Shown here piece by piece: positions 8,491 through 18,201 of a DNA stretch of 64,000 nt. The translations under genes were made by a program, and so were the position numbers. This DNA comes from Aequorivita sp. (lineage in GTDB: Bacteria; Bacteroidota; Bacteroidia; Flavobacteriales; Flavobacteriaceae). The notes under the pieces were generated by a model that was not told the origin of the DNA, searched no databases, and saw nothing but the letters and a program-made list of their open reading frames with translations. The stretch lies in the NCBI GenBank assembly GCA_024637015.1, contig JAGXGE010000009.1, positions 1 through 64,000 on the forward strand, given 5' to 3'. Every line of letters starts with the position of its first letter. Position 1 is the stretch's first letter.

Positions 8491-9204
8491 ATGAAAACCA
8501 TAAGGATAGTATTACTCTTATTTTTAGCGCAGCTCATAACAATATCCTGCTCCAAGGACAGCTTGCAGATGGAAGACAATCCACAACAGGAAACCCAATA
8601 TTTCAACTATCCCATAGGGGAGGGACCCTTCGTATATTTTGAGGATATGGTATTTAAGGAAATACTCCTGAACAGTTTTGAAATCAATACCAATAAGGAC
8701 AATGAAATAAGTTTTGCCGAAGCCACCGCATACCAAGGTACCATAGATGTGTCCTTTAAGGATATTGAAAGCCTGACCGGTATTGAAAAGTTTGTAAATA
8801 TAATAGCATTGAACTGTGCCAATAATAAGCTAAGAACACTGGATGTAAGTAACAATCTTAGTTTGGAAAGTCTTTACTGCGGCAACAATCCCTTTTCTGA
8901 AATAGATCTTAGCCCAAATACCAAATTGACAAACCTAGATATAAGAACCACCAATCTTGCCACACTGGACCTTTCCAAAAACTCAAATCTTGTGGCCATT
9001 AGAGCAATGTGTAATTATAGTTTGAAAACAGTGAATATAAACAATAACAATAATACTAAAATCTTGATATTCTTTTTTGGGCTTGCAAACACTGCGTTGG
9101 AATGTGTGCAGGTAGATAATGTAGCATATTCAAATACTGCGACCAACTGGTTTATACCAGAAAACGCAAGATATGCATTGAATTGTTTTGACGACATACT
9201 TTAG
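8491..9204 (+). CDS. Leucine-rich-repeat lipoprotein with EF-hand-like N-terminal segment
   Basis: Start chosen at internal Met: MKTIRIVLLLFLAQLITISCSKD (lipobox TISCS); NTNKDNEISFAEA; repeats LNCANNKLRTLDVSNNLSLESLYCGNNPFSEIDLSPNTKLTNLDI. Confidence 0.8.
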   Translation: MKTIRIVLLLFLAQLITISCSKDSLQMEDNPQQETQYFNYPIGEGPFVYFEDMVFKEILLNSFEINTNKDNEISFAEATAYQGTIDVSFKDIESLTGIEKFVNIIALNCANNKLRTLDVSNNLSLESLYCGNNPFSEIDLSPNTKLTNLDIRTTNLATLDLSKNSNLVAIRAMCNYSLKTVNINNNNNTKILIFFFGLANTALECVQVDNVAYSNTATNWFIPENARYALNCFDDIL

Positions 9205-9224
9205 TTATTATTTGTATATATAAA

Positions 9225-9380
9225 ATAGCGCAGAAAGAGCGCTATCCGCAAGTGTTATTATATGTTTTATAATGTCACGCAGCTATTTTATCCCGAATTT
9301 CTTTTAACATAATTGTAGATTATAGACCTAAAGGCGCTATATCTACAATTATGTGTAAATAGCCTGAAAAAAGGCTATAC
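9225..9380. repeat. Series of three inverted repeats (hairpins)
   Basis: ATAGCGC(9225-9231)/GCGCTAT(9239-9245); acataattgtagat(9307-9320)/atctacaattatgt(9341-9354), perfect 14 bp; tagcct/aggcta around 9360-9378. Confidence 0.7.
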
Positions 9381-9592
9381 AGAAATTACTGTATATTTGG
9401 TCTATAATTTATATTATGTAAAATATAATATTTATAAACCCTCCCATTTTGGTTTGTATTAATGTCTATTCCCAACAAAGTATTTGGTTATCCTTATATA
9501 CAATAGCTATTTTGGAAACCTACCCTCTGTTGAATAATAACGAATTCACCCAATATATTGAAATCACCCACCGTAATACTCTATACCAATAA

Positions 9593-11824
9593 CTATGTCA
9601 AAAAACTAGCCTTTAAAAATTTAATAAACGGATCTTCAGGATTGTCTGTTTGCATTAGGCTTATATACGCTTTATAAGCATTGGTATGAATGGAAATCTT
9701 TTCGCGCAAACCAGCCATTGAAGCAGCTTTTGCATAATTCGCTTTAGAATTTTCAAAGTCTCCTTTATAAAGAAAAGCTTCTCCAAGTGTCGCCAATTTC
9801 CACAAACTCGCAAATGGATCTTTCTCCGTGGCTTCAAACGCTTGGTCTGCATAGATTACCATTGCTGCTTTATCTTCTTGCTGCAAGCTTAAAAACGCCA
9901 GGTTTATGGCGTGAAAATAGATTTGTGAATGGTCTTTCTTCTTTTCAGCTATTTTTAAGGCTTCCGCATAGTGTTTAAAGGCCATTTTTAAGTCTTCAGT
10001 GGCAGAGGTATTCAAGTACTGTCTTTTGTAGCGTTCACCAATAATGCCCAACAGTTTGGAATTGCCCTTAGCCATAGGGTGCTCGCTTAGAATTTTAGTT
10101 GCTTCTTCTTCCCTACCCGCACCTTCCAAAGCGTACATTAAGCGCTCCAAACCTTTGGCGTCAAGGGTGTTCAGGTTTGGCAACAGCGAATTTATTACAG
10201 CATTGTATTCCCCCAAAGCAATATTAACCTCTTCCTTATTCGAAAACGTATTGAGAAAACTCTTGTTCATCAAGGTATTTAAAAGCAGTTGGTAACTATC
10301 ATCATTAGTATCATCAATCTGCACCAATGAAAAGTGGTCTGCTTCTATAATCTCCTGATATTGCTTCTGAAATGGCTCCAAGCTTGATGTTATGGGAACG
10401 TATTCATCTTCGGTTGCAGCAATGGTTTTAAAGGTAAATGGATACTTGTTTTGAAATTTGCCATCCCAGTCATTCCTAAGCGTTCGCATATACGGACTTC
10501 CTTCTTTCAGTTCTTTTTCTTCAGTTCCGTAAGTAAAAAAGTTTTTTAGCTGTATTTCTGGCAGCCCGTTGCTTGGAGTTCCAAAAAATAGCACGTGGCT
10601 GATTCTATCTAAATCGGTTTTATCCAACTGCAAAATAGCTTGTTGCGCCACAATTCCACCCAAGTCGTGCGCAACGATGGCAATACGCTTATACTTTGAA
10701 AATTTATTTCTTATTGAAGTATTTAAAAAGTCGGAATTGCGTTTTATATCACTCGCACATGCCCAAATATTCTTCCCCAATTCAGGCACTACATTACCGC
10801 TATAACCTAACGGAAACATATCCCAGCCATCCATTTCCTCATTGTCCATCAGCAGTTTTGGCGCTTCGGAAAAGGTGTTTTCCGCATCCCCGGAAAACCC
10901 GTGTACAAATAAAATGGCGCTATTACTATTTTCAGTTTCCCTAAATTTCGTAACTGGTTCTTTTTTAACGGTTTTGGATGCTTGTGCTAAAGCTTCAATT
11001 TCATCTTCATCAGCATTCTCATCTATCAAATTTGAAACAAAACTTACCACAAAATCCTCAAATACTTGAAGATTTGCATACGGATTTTGCTCGGGATATA
11101 TTTTTGGTACTTCCTTGAATATGTATTGTACAACCTCAAATATTCGCACAAATGGATCCTCCAAATGATGTTTAGCATCTCCCCGCAAAACCTCAATCAT
11201 ACATTTGGTGAAAAGGCTATTTTCATCACCCTCCAAAACAACACTTAACTGTTCTGCGCGACAGGCAGAAACTATTGTCATACCGCGACCGTCATCCAAG
11301 TTTTGGGCAAGACCGTCTGCATTGGTGTGTTTATGTTGTAGTCCTGAAACACCTGCAGTCATTCCTGCGGCATGGCAACAGTCTAAAAAGAAAATTAATC
11401 TTCGTGATTTTAATTGCGAGATTTTATATTTTATTTCTTCAGCCTTTATCCAAGTGGTTTTGTATTTTTTTGGCTCATAATCATTTGGACACAGATGGAA
11501 GTACTTTTGATTCTCTGCCTCTGGCTTCTTTTTGGCCTCGTCCTTTATAAAGGTGTTATCACTGTACATACCGCCGTGACCCGAGTAAAAAAGAAATACA
11601 GAGGAATTTTCATCAGTTCTTTCCAATAAATCATCAAAGGCATTTAGAATGCCTTTGCGGGTTGCTTTTTTGCCTGTAAGAATTTTTAGGTTTGATTTAT
11701 AATAACTACCCGTTTCCTTATTACCTAAAATCTCGTATAACGCTTTGGCGTCATTAATTGTTTCCGGTAAATCCTCACTACCTACCCCAATTAATAGTGC
11801 GTGAGCGTTTTTAAGCTTTGCCAT
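9593..11824 (-). CDS. Caspase (peptidase C14)-alpha/beta hydrolase-TPR/TRAF-binding-like fusion protein
   Basis: Caspase motifs HALLIGVG, VFLFYSGHGG (H83), LIFFLDCCHAAG (C150); hydrolase AILFVHGFSGD, IAIVAHDLGGIVAQQ, DHFSL; C-terminal TPR-like helices. Confidence 0.85.
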   Translation of the reverse strand: MAKLKNAHALLIGVGSEDLPETINDAKALYEILGNKETGSYYKSNLKILTGKKATRKGILNAFDDLLERTDENSSVFLFYSGHGGMYSDNTFIKDEAKKKPEAENQKYFHLCPNDYEPKKYKTTWIKAEEIKYKISQLKSRRLIFFLDCCHAAGMTAGVSGLQHKHTNADGLAQNLDDGRGMTIVSACRAEQLSVVLEGDENSLFTKCMIEVLRGDAKHHLEDPFVRIFEVVQYIFKEVPKIYPEQNPYANLQVFEDFVVSFVSNLIDENADEDEIEALAQASKTVKKEPVTKFRETENSNSAILFVHGFSGDAENTFSEAPKLLMDNEEMDGWDMFPLGYSGNVVPELGKNIWACASDIKRNSDFLNTSIRNKFSKYKRIAIVAHDLGGIVAQQAILQLDKTDLDRISHVLFFGTPSNGLPEIQLKNFFTYGTEEKELKEGSPYMRTLRNDWDGKFQNKYPFTFKTIAATEDEYVPITSSLEPFQKQYQEIIEADHFSLVQIDDTNDDSYQLLLNTLMNKSFLNTFSNKEEVNIALGEYNAVINSLLPNLNTLDAKGLERLMYALEGAGREEEATKILSEHPMAKGNSKLLGIIGERYKRQYLNTSATEDLKMAFKHYAEALKIAEKKKDHSQIYFHAINLAFLSLQQEDKAAMVIYADQAFEATEKDPFASLWKLATLGEAFLYKGDFENSKANYAKAASMAGLREKISIHTNAYKAYISLMQTDNPEDPFIKFLKASFLT

Positions 11825-11863
11825 TTTTTTGAATTTATTAAAGGATTGAAGAAATTATAAAAA

Positions 11864-13831
11864 TTATTGCCAAAAGTTCATGACTTCCTCAAACTCTTTC
11901 GAATTAGTATATGATTTAAATTGGGGATCATTTTTAAAATATTTCCAATTATATAAGTGTCCGTTAGCTACTGCCTTTAGGAGGTGTTTATATAATTCAT
12001 CTTGATTATCTGTTGCTGCATAATATTGTGCAAGAGCGTAATCCACTTCCCCAAACTGATAATCAGCCCTTAAATTTTCTAAGGTGCTTAGGTTTTTTTT
12101 AGCATCGGGCATATTTCCGAGTTTGAAATTGCTAATAGCTAATTTTGCTATAACTTCAATATTGTCAGGCTCCTCGATGTGAATTTCCGTTAAAATATTC
12201 TTTGCCTTTTCATATTCTTCTTTATAAAATAAAGCGTTAGCTAGCGTGTTAGGTGTCAATGTTTCTGGCGAAGTATTTATTATATTATTGAAATATTCAT
12301 TGGCGTTCAGTGTATCGCCTTTCAACAGGTATTCTTTTCCGGCTTGGAGGTATAATTCCTGTGTCTTCGCTGGAGTTGCGATTAAATTTATTTTTCGTAG
12401 AAATTGTTTCAAGGCCTCCTCTTTTTCTGCTCTAACGTAGGCAATTACCAAAGGGCGGTTCAGTAGTTCTGCTTCGGTTTCTTGCTGGGCACCTTCAATA
12501 GTTTTTATAGTAGTACTGTATTTTTTTAATTCAATATCCGCAAAACCCTTTACATACAATCGTTGTATGCAATACGAGCAATTTTGGATGTTTAGGCTGT
12601 CCATATTTATGGTTCTGTAAATCGGCTCCACATCTTCAGGTCGGTTAACAAATTGAAGCGCTACAACCATAGCTGTTTTATTCGTTATTAAATCTAAAGG
12701 CGCTATTTCATATTCATTCAAAATTGTTTTGTAAATAGTACGGTTGTCGCCTTTTAATAATGCTTTATGCATATTCAGCAAGTTCAATTGGCGCCTATTT
12801 GTATAGGAATCAGGCTTAATTGATTTAAGTAGCGAATCCGCTTTTTTGAATTCCTTTTGATTATAATAATGGGCTACACGCAATACCTTAGGCTCAAAAT
12901 ATGTAGAATCGGCTGCGATGGCTTTATTTAAAAGATTGATGTATTCCTGATTGTCATTACTGTATTTGGCTTCCAACAAATATTTGTAGGCTTCATATTT
13001 AGGAGGGTTTTCCTGTAACATCAGTTTTTTCTTGTCTTCCGTAATGAAATAGCCGGTTATGGATTCATTAAGGTCCTCAATACATTTTAATGGGTTTTCA
13101 GCTGCACACTCCGTGGGCTTGAAGGAAATGATGGTCTTGTTTGTTTTTCCGTCTATGAGCATTCCCTGAAAAAGAAGATTTCCATTTTTAAGGTAGAAAT
13201 TTCCCGAAATAATTTTATTGGGTTTTAAATATTCCCTTACGATGGTAGTTTCGTCTTCCTCAATATTTTTTCCTTTTAAAATTGTTTTGTATTCATCTAC
13301 AAGGTCCTGGGTTATTACTTGTGCCACGTTGTTTTCAGTAATTCCATGGATTATCCAGTCGGAAGCCATTTTACTTACGATATCATATTTTGGATCACCT
13401 GTATTATTTCCGAATTTTAGTACCGCAATTTTATCGCTTTTTACAAGCTTGGGAAGATTGTCAACAGCTGCTTGGGAAAAATTTCTATTTACTATAAAAA
13501 ACACGGCAATTACACATAGTGAAGTAATTACACCCAAAGCTGAAAAGTACATTTTCTGAAAAGCATTTCTTTTCTTTTCTTCCCTCTCATCATCCTCAAT
13601 TTCTACTTTCTGTAATGGTACAATTCGAAATTTCCATAGGAAGAATATATAAAGCGGAAAACAAAGCAGCAGTACTATAATCAAGAATGCAACAGATTTT
13701 TGGGGAAGGCCCAATGGCTGCCAAGTTATGGAGAGCACCTGCAGAATAACCCACGCAGATACTACATAAATAGACAACATTTTAAAGACTTCCTTCTCGT
13801 GGCATTGTTTAAAAAAAGACTTTAGCTTCAT
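11864..13831 (-). CDS. Membrane protein with TolB/FlgO-like domain and TPR repeats
   Basis: Several N-terminal TM segments; KSDKIAVLKFGNNTGDPKYDIVSKMASDWIIHGITENNVAQVITQDLV...; long C-terminal TPR-like region. Confidence 0.65.
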   Translation of the reverse strand: MKLKSFFKQCHEKEVFKMLSIYVVSAWVILQVLSITWQPLGLPQKSVAFLIIVLLLCFPLYIFFLWKFRIVPLQKVEIEDDEREEKKRNAFQKMYFSALGVITSLCVIAVFFIVNRNFSQAAVDNLPKLVKSDKIAVLKFGNNTGDPKYDIVSKMASDWIIHGITENNVAQVITQDLVDEYKTILKGKNIEEDETTIVREYLKPNKIISGNFYLKNGNLLFQGMLIDGKTNKTIISFKPTECAAENPLKCIEDLNESITGYFITEDKKKLMLQENPPKYEAYKYLLEAKYSNDNQEYINLLNKAIAADSTYFEPKVLRVAHYYNQKEFKKADSLLKSIKPDSYTNRRQLNLLNMHKALLKGDNRTIYKTILNEYEIAPLDLITNKTAMVVALQFVNRPEDVEPIYRTINMDSLNIQNCSYCIQRLYVKGFADIELKKYSTTIKTIEGAQQETEAELLNRPLVIAYVRAEKEEALKQFLRKINLIATPAKTQELYLQAGKEYLLKGDTLNANEYFNNIINTSPETLTPNTLANALFYKEEYEKAKNILTEIHIEEPDNIEVIAKLAISNFKLGNMPDAKKNLSTLENLRADYQFGEVDYALAQYYAATDNQDELYKHLLKAVANGHLYNWKYFKNDPQFKSYTNSKEFEEVMNFWQ

Positions 13832-13957
13832 ACTATTTGGTTAGTGTTGCTAAGTTACTCAAATTCAAAAAGTTTATACTATCATAAATAGCAATAAATT
13901 GAAAAGTATCGATTAAATGCTTATCTTTAAGCATTGTATAACTAAAATCTTTCAATT

Positions 13958-14107
13958 ATGCCAACACCACCAGATATGAAATCGATGCCGGATGACAAGC
14001 CAAAAAAGAAGCCGGAAGCTACTTCAAAACCAGCAAAAACGAAAGCAAAACCAAAAGCTAAACCAAAAGTTAAAACGAAACCAGGGGCCAATATTGACCC
14101 TACTTAA
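13958..14107 (+). CDS. Small Lys/Pro/Ala-rich protein, 49 aa
   Basis: MPTPPDMKSMPDDKPKKKPEATSKPAKTKAKPKAKPKVKTKPGANIDPT*; followed by a strong terminator. Confidence 0.6.
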   Translation: MPTPPDMKSMPDDKPKKKPEATSKPAKTKAKPKAKPKVKTKPGANIDPT

Positions 14108-14136
14108 GGTTTACTATCGCTAAAAAATGAAACAAG

Positions 14137-14165
14137 AATCCCTTTGAGTAAAGGGATTTTTTTTT
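14137..14165 (+). terminator. Rho-independent terminator
   Basis: AATCCCTTTgagtAAAGGGATTTTTTTT. Confidence 0.85.
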
Positions 14166-14197
14166 ATAATAAATTTTCATTCGAAAAGAACATATCA

Positions 14198-15055
14198 TCA
14201 CTTTACATCATAAACAAAGGCACGGTATTTAAGTAACGCCACAAATACAAACCCTCCAAGTGCATTTCCGAAAAGTGCCAAGCCAATAAAGGAGATATAA
14301 TCTAAAAATGATATAGCCGGAGAACTGATTAACCCAGCAAAAACTTCCACATTACCAACAATACTATGGTGAAGTCCCGCAAATGACAATACGGCGGTAA
14401 TCAAAAAAATAATTATTATTCGGCTCAATGTATCCTTCGAGGCGGCGACCAACCAGGAGAGCAACCCCATCAACCATCCAGCGAGTATACTACTTACCAA
14501 TATAACAATGTTGTCGTATTGGGTTACATGTGTCGCTATCTTTTCTATTGTTTTCAAGTCAAAGATTTCCAAACGGGGACCAATCCAGACCAATAAAAAA
14601 GCAATTAGATACCCGCCAATTAGGTTGCCGAGTATAACTAATCCCCATAGCTTTAAAAGGCTTACTAGACTTCTTTTTTTATTTAGAACCGGTAAAGTCA
14701 AAAGAGAAGTTTGCTCGGTAAAAAGTATAGACTGACCAAGTATTATCATAATAAACCCAACAGGATAAACTAATGCCAGTGCTTTGATTATAGTATCTTC
14801 CTCAACTTTTCCATTTAGGAAATAAAACATTGCACAGATCAATAAATAACTAAAACCTATCTCCAGTCCTGCTGTTAAAGAGCTTAAAAGAATACTGACT
14901 GGGTTTTTATCATAGGTTTCCTGCCCTTCTACAATCTGCTGTTTCAGAATTTCTCCGTGCGATTTTGGAATATCTGCCTCAGATGTTTTTGATTTTTTTA
15001 ATTCTTGGTCAATATTCTTTTGCTCTTCTATTTTATCTTGTTTTTCCTCTGCCAT
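14198..15055 (-). CDS. Formate/nitrite transporter (FNT) family protein
   Basis: LTAGLEIGFSYLL..., PVGFIMIILGQSILFTEQTSLLTLPVL, LWGLVILGNLIGGYLIAFL; highly charged N-terminus. Confidence 0.85.
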   Translation of the reverse strand: MAEEKQDKIEEQKNIDQELKKSKTSEADIPKSHGEILKQQIVEGQETYDKNPVSILLSSLTAGLEIGFSYLLICAMFYFLNGKVEEDTIIKALALVYPVGFIMIILGQSILFTEQTSLLTLPVLNKKRSLVSLLKLWGLVILGNLIGGYLIAFLLVWIGPRLEIFDLKTIEKIATHVTQYDNIVILVSSILAGWLMGLLSWLVAASKDTLSRIIIIFLITAVLSFAGLHHSIVGNVEVFAGLISSPAISFLDYISFIGLALFGNALGGFVFVALLKYRAFVYDVK

Positions 15056-15077
15056 ATAGTGTTTTGATACTAAAAAA

Positions 15078-15130
15078 AAGGTTTCGTTCTTCGAAGATAA
15101 AATTATTTATTTTATCAGAAACGAAACCTT
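15078..15130 (-). terminator. Long-loop inverted repeat, likely terminator
   Basis: aaggtttcgtt (15078-15088) / aacgaaacctt (15120-15130), followed by T-run on the minus strand. Confidence 0.6.
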
Positions 15131-15151
15131 AAGTTTTATAAAGTAATGATG

Positions 15152-15781
15152 CTACTTTTTAATCATTTCTTCTAAATGTTGTCTGTTAGTGGATTTTCCG
15201 TAAATCTTTTGATCAGGATCCATTATATGTGTGTTTTCAAGTCCGCCTAAATAAACTGCCTCAAAGCCAATATCCTCAATGAGTTGTTGGGTCACCTGTT
15301 TGCTATCTTCATCTTGGGCCGCAAATGGAATTGCCAATTTATCCGTATCTCTAAATGCTCTATCTTTCAAATGATCTGCATAAATTGTGTTGAAAGCTTT
15401 AGCCGTTTTGGCCGTTCCAAATTTCATCGCGGTATATTCCGAGGCATTTCGGTTACTGTCACGAACGTCCTGTGCCATTTGGCCATCCCTTTCAGGGTAT
15501 GGGTTAGTTGCATCAATTATAACCTTGTTGGCATATTCTCCTGCATAAAGTTCAGCGAGTTTATCAATGGCTTTAAAAGGGACTGCCAAAAGATAAACGT
15601 CTGCATTTTCTTCCCAGGCTTTATCTAGACTTACGGCTTTTGCCTTCCCTCCTGCTTCTTGCACTAATTGATTTAATTGTTCGGGATGTCTTGAGGTAAA
15701 TAAAACCTCGTGTCCTGCTTTTGCCCAATGTTTTCCAAGGTTTCCTCCTATGTTTCCACTTCCTATTACTCCTATTTTCAT
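15152..15781 (-). CDS. NADPH-dependent F420 reductase-like NAD(P)-binding protein
   Basis: MKIGVIGSGNIGGNLGKHWAKAGHEVLFTSRHPEQL; Rossmann fold. Confidence 0.8.
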   Translation of the reverse strand: MKIGVIGSGNIGGNLGKHWAKAGHEVLFTSRHPEQLNQLVQEAGGKAKAVSLDKAWEENADVYLLAVPFKAIDKLAELYAGEYANKVIIDATNPYPERDGQMAQDVRDSNRNASEYTAMKFGTAKTAKAFNTIYADHLKDRAFRDTDKLAIPFAAQDEDSKQVTQQLIEDIGFEAVYLGGLENTHIMDPDQKIYGKSTNRQHLEEMIKK

Positions 15782-15806
15782 AATTTTTTTGTTTTAAATA
15801 TTATTT

Positions 15807-16007
15807 CTATTCTTCTTCCGAATTGATTTTCTTAAGGGTGTCGGAAATCTTTTTTTGTTCCGATTTCGATTTCATTTCAGCATCTTTTTCAACCTTTAAC
15901 TCGCCGTCTCCCTTAATTTTGAAGTTTTCATTTGGCTGAGATTTTCCAAAATTTGATGATTTTCTGTATTCGTCCTGAAAATCGGCATGTTTTTTCTTAT
16001 CGCTCAT
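15807..16007 (-). CDS. Small charged hypothetical protein
   Basis: 66 aa, Lys/Glu/Asp-rich: MSDKKKHADFQDEYRKSSNFGKSQPNENFKIKGDGELKVEKDAEMKSKSEQKK. Confidence 0.6.
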   Translation of the reverse strand: MSDKKKHADFQDEYRKSSNFGKSQPNENFKIKGDGELKVEKDAEMKSKSEQKKISDTLKKINSEEE

Positions 16008-16019
16008 AATTATCTGATT

Positions 16020-16634
16020 TTATTGTTTTTTATCTTTAAAATTTCCGTTGAAAGCAAATTCTTCCTGTTGCTTCCTTTCTCGCATTTTCTTGAGTTCCTG
16101 CTTCGTTAAATCGTCGGGTAAATCTTCTGGATCACCACCAAAATAGCCAAAGGCCACAGCAGTTGTTACGTGATAGTCATCTGGAACGTGAAACTCTTTT
16201 TGGGCTTTTTTAAACTGAACTCCCGCCATTTGGTGCACCGCAATATCCATACTTTGAGCTTGATGAACCACATTGCCCATAAAAAGCCCTAGATCGTGCA
16301 GGGCATGAAAGTTTTCCTTTTCTTTTTTATTCATTGTTTTTTTGAAAGCGTTTATCCACAACATTTGCGCATTGCCTGCCCAAGTTTGGTTAAAATCATC
16401 CAAACAATCAAAAATACGGTCGTACATCTCGGTACCTTTAATCCCCCAAATAACACGCCACGGCTGAATGTTTGAAGCACTGGGAGCCCAGCGGCCTGCT
16501 TCCAATAATATCTTCACTTTTTCTTCGGTGATTGGAGTTTCCGCAAAGCTCCTCGGGCTCCATCTGTTTTTTATACTGTCTAAAACAGGGTGGTCTAAAG
16601 GAGTGATTTTCTTAATTGTAGTCAATTTTTCCAT
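16020..16634 (-). CDS. Nitroreductase family protein
   Basis: SIKNRWSPRSFAETPITEEKVKILLEAGRWAPSASNIQPWRVIWG. Confidence 0.9.
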   Translation of the reverse strand: MEKLTTIKKITPLDHPVLDSIKNRWSPRSFAETPITEEKVKILLEAGRWAPSASNIQPWRVIWGIKGTEMYDRIFDCLDDFNQTWAGNAQMLWINAFKKTMNKKEKENFHALHDLGLFMGNVVHQAQSMDIAVHQMAGVQFKKAQKEFHVPDDYHVTTAVAFGYFGGDPEDLPDDLTKQELKKMRERKQQEEFAFNGNFKDKKQ

Positions 16635-16773
16635 ATTTTTTATTTTAAATGTACCAAGTTTGTATTGGCTTAAAAAGTTTTTAAAAAAGATTTAACGCTC
16701 TGTTTCATTATTAACATTTTCCTATAATTTTATGACGGTATTTGCACTTATTTTTGCTTAAAAATTTTAATTA

Positions 16774-17733
16774 ATGATCGTCTGGGGAATTTTTATTGCT
16801 TTTATTATATTATTTCTTGCTTTGGACTTGGGTGTTTTTAACCGCAATCCACATGTAATCAAAACTAAAGAAGCTGCTATTTGGACCGCAATTTGGGTAA
16901 CTGTAGCGCTTGGTTTTTCAGGGGTTATCTACTGGCTCTTCAAAGATGGTTTGATCGAGAACCCTACAGATCTCACACCACAACTTGCTGTATTAAAATA
17001 TATAACGGGTTATTTAATAGAACTCTCGTTAAGCATTGACAACGTTTTTGTAATAGCCGTTATTTTTTCTTCTTTCGCAATTCCGAAGAAATACCAACAT
17101 GAGGTTTTGTTTTGGGGAATTCTGGGAGCGATTGTTTTTAGAGCGTTAATGATCTTCTTTGGCGTTGCTTTAATCAATAAGTTTGACTGGATAATTTATG
17201 TTTTTGGGGCCTTTCTGTTGTTTACGGCTTTCAGAATGTTGGTTCACAAAGAATCTGAATTTAACCCGAAAAAGTCTAAGATATTTCGTTTAATGAAAAA
17301 GATATTTCCCGTTAGTTACAAAATGGACGGCGATAAATTTTTTATCAAACGGATGGGCATTCGCGCGGCTACTCCCCTATTTGTTGCGTTAATTATTATT
17401 GAATTAACGGATATTCTTTTTGCGCTGGATAGTATTCCTGCCATTCTTGCCATCACGGCAGATCCTTTTATAGTTTTCAGTTCAAATATTTTAGCAATTT
17501 TAGGACTTCGTTCCATGTATTTTTTAATCTCGCGTATGTTGACCAAGTTTCGATATATCAATTATAGTTTGGTTGTAATACTCGCTTTTGTTGGCGTAAA
17601 AATGATTCTTTCCCACAATGTTGAAATCCCAGAATGGCTTTCTCTTGGTGTTATTGGTTTTTCACTTGCAGGAGGAATTATTGCTTCTCTACTTATCCCC
17701 GATCCAAACCCGCTGCCCTCTGAAGAAGATTAA
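16774..17733 (+). CDS. TerC/Alx family integral membrane protein
   Basis: ELSLSIDNVFVIAVIFSSFAIP, ELTDILFALDSIPAILAITADPFIVFSSNILAILGLRSMYFLI. Confidence 0.92.
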   Translation: MIVWGIFIAFIILFLALDLGVFNRNPHVIKTKEAAIWTAIWVTVALGFSGVIYWLFKDGLIENPTDLTPQLAVLKYITGYLIELSLSIDNVFVIAVIFSSFAIPKKYQHEVLFWGILGAIVFRALMIFFGVALINKFDWIIYVFGAFLLFTAFRMLVHKESEFNPKKSKIFRLMKKIFPVSYKMDGDKFFIKRMGIRAATPLFVALIIIELTDILFALDSIPAILAITADPFIVFSSNILAILGLRSMYFLISRMLTKFRYINYSLVVILAFVGVKMILSHNVEIPEWLSLGVIGFSLAGGIIASLLIPDPNPLPSEED

Positions 17734-17813
17734 TTTCACAAAATCCTATTAAAAGTTTGGAATGGATTTTCGGCTATTGTATCTTTAAAATTGATAAATA
17801 AAACCAACAAATT

Positions 17814-18116
17814 ATGAATATAAACTTTGAGTACCACGATGTGGCAGCGAGCCCTAGATTGGAAGCTTTTGTAGGTGAAAAACTAAATAAACTTGAAAAT
17901 AAATATGACTCAATTGTAGGTGCGGACGTTTATTTTAAAAAAGAAAACACTTCCAATCCAGAATTCGGAAAAATATGTAGTATTCGTTTGGCTATACCTG
18001 GCCCCACTATTTTTGCAGAAACATCCCTAGGCTCTTTTGAAGCTTCTGTTGCAAAAGTTATAACAGAACTTCGCTCACAACTTCAAAAAAGAAAAGAAAA
18101 ACTAAATTCACACTAA
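17814..18116 (+). CDS. HPF/RaiA family ribosome hibernation factor (short form)
   Basis: MNINFEYHDVAASPRLEAFVGEKLNKLENKYDSIVGADVYFKKENTS. Confidence 0.85.
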   Translation: MNINFEYHDVAASPRLEAFVGEKLNKLENKYDSIVGADVYFKKENTSNPEFGKICSIRLAIPGPTIFAETSLGSFEASVAKVITELRSQLQKRKEKLNSH

Positions 18117-18201
18117 ATATGAAATGTCAAATAACAAGTTATAAGCCATTTAGTCGATTATAATCGGACTTCATATTAATAAAACAAAAGACTAAATACA
18201 G

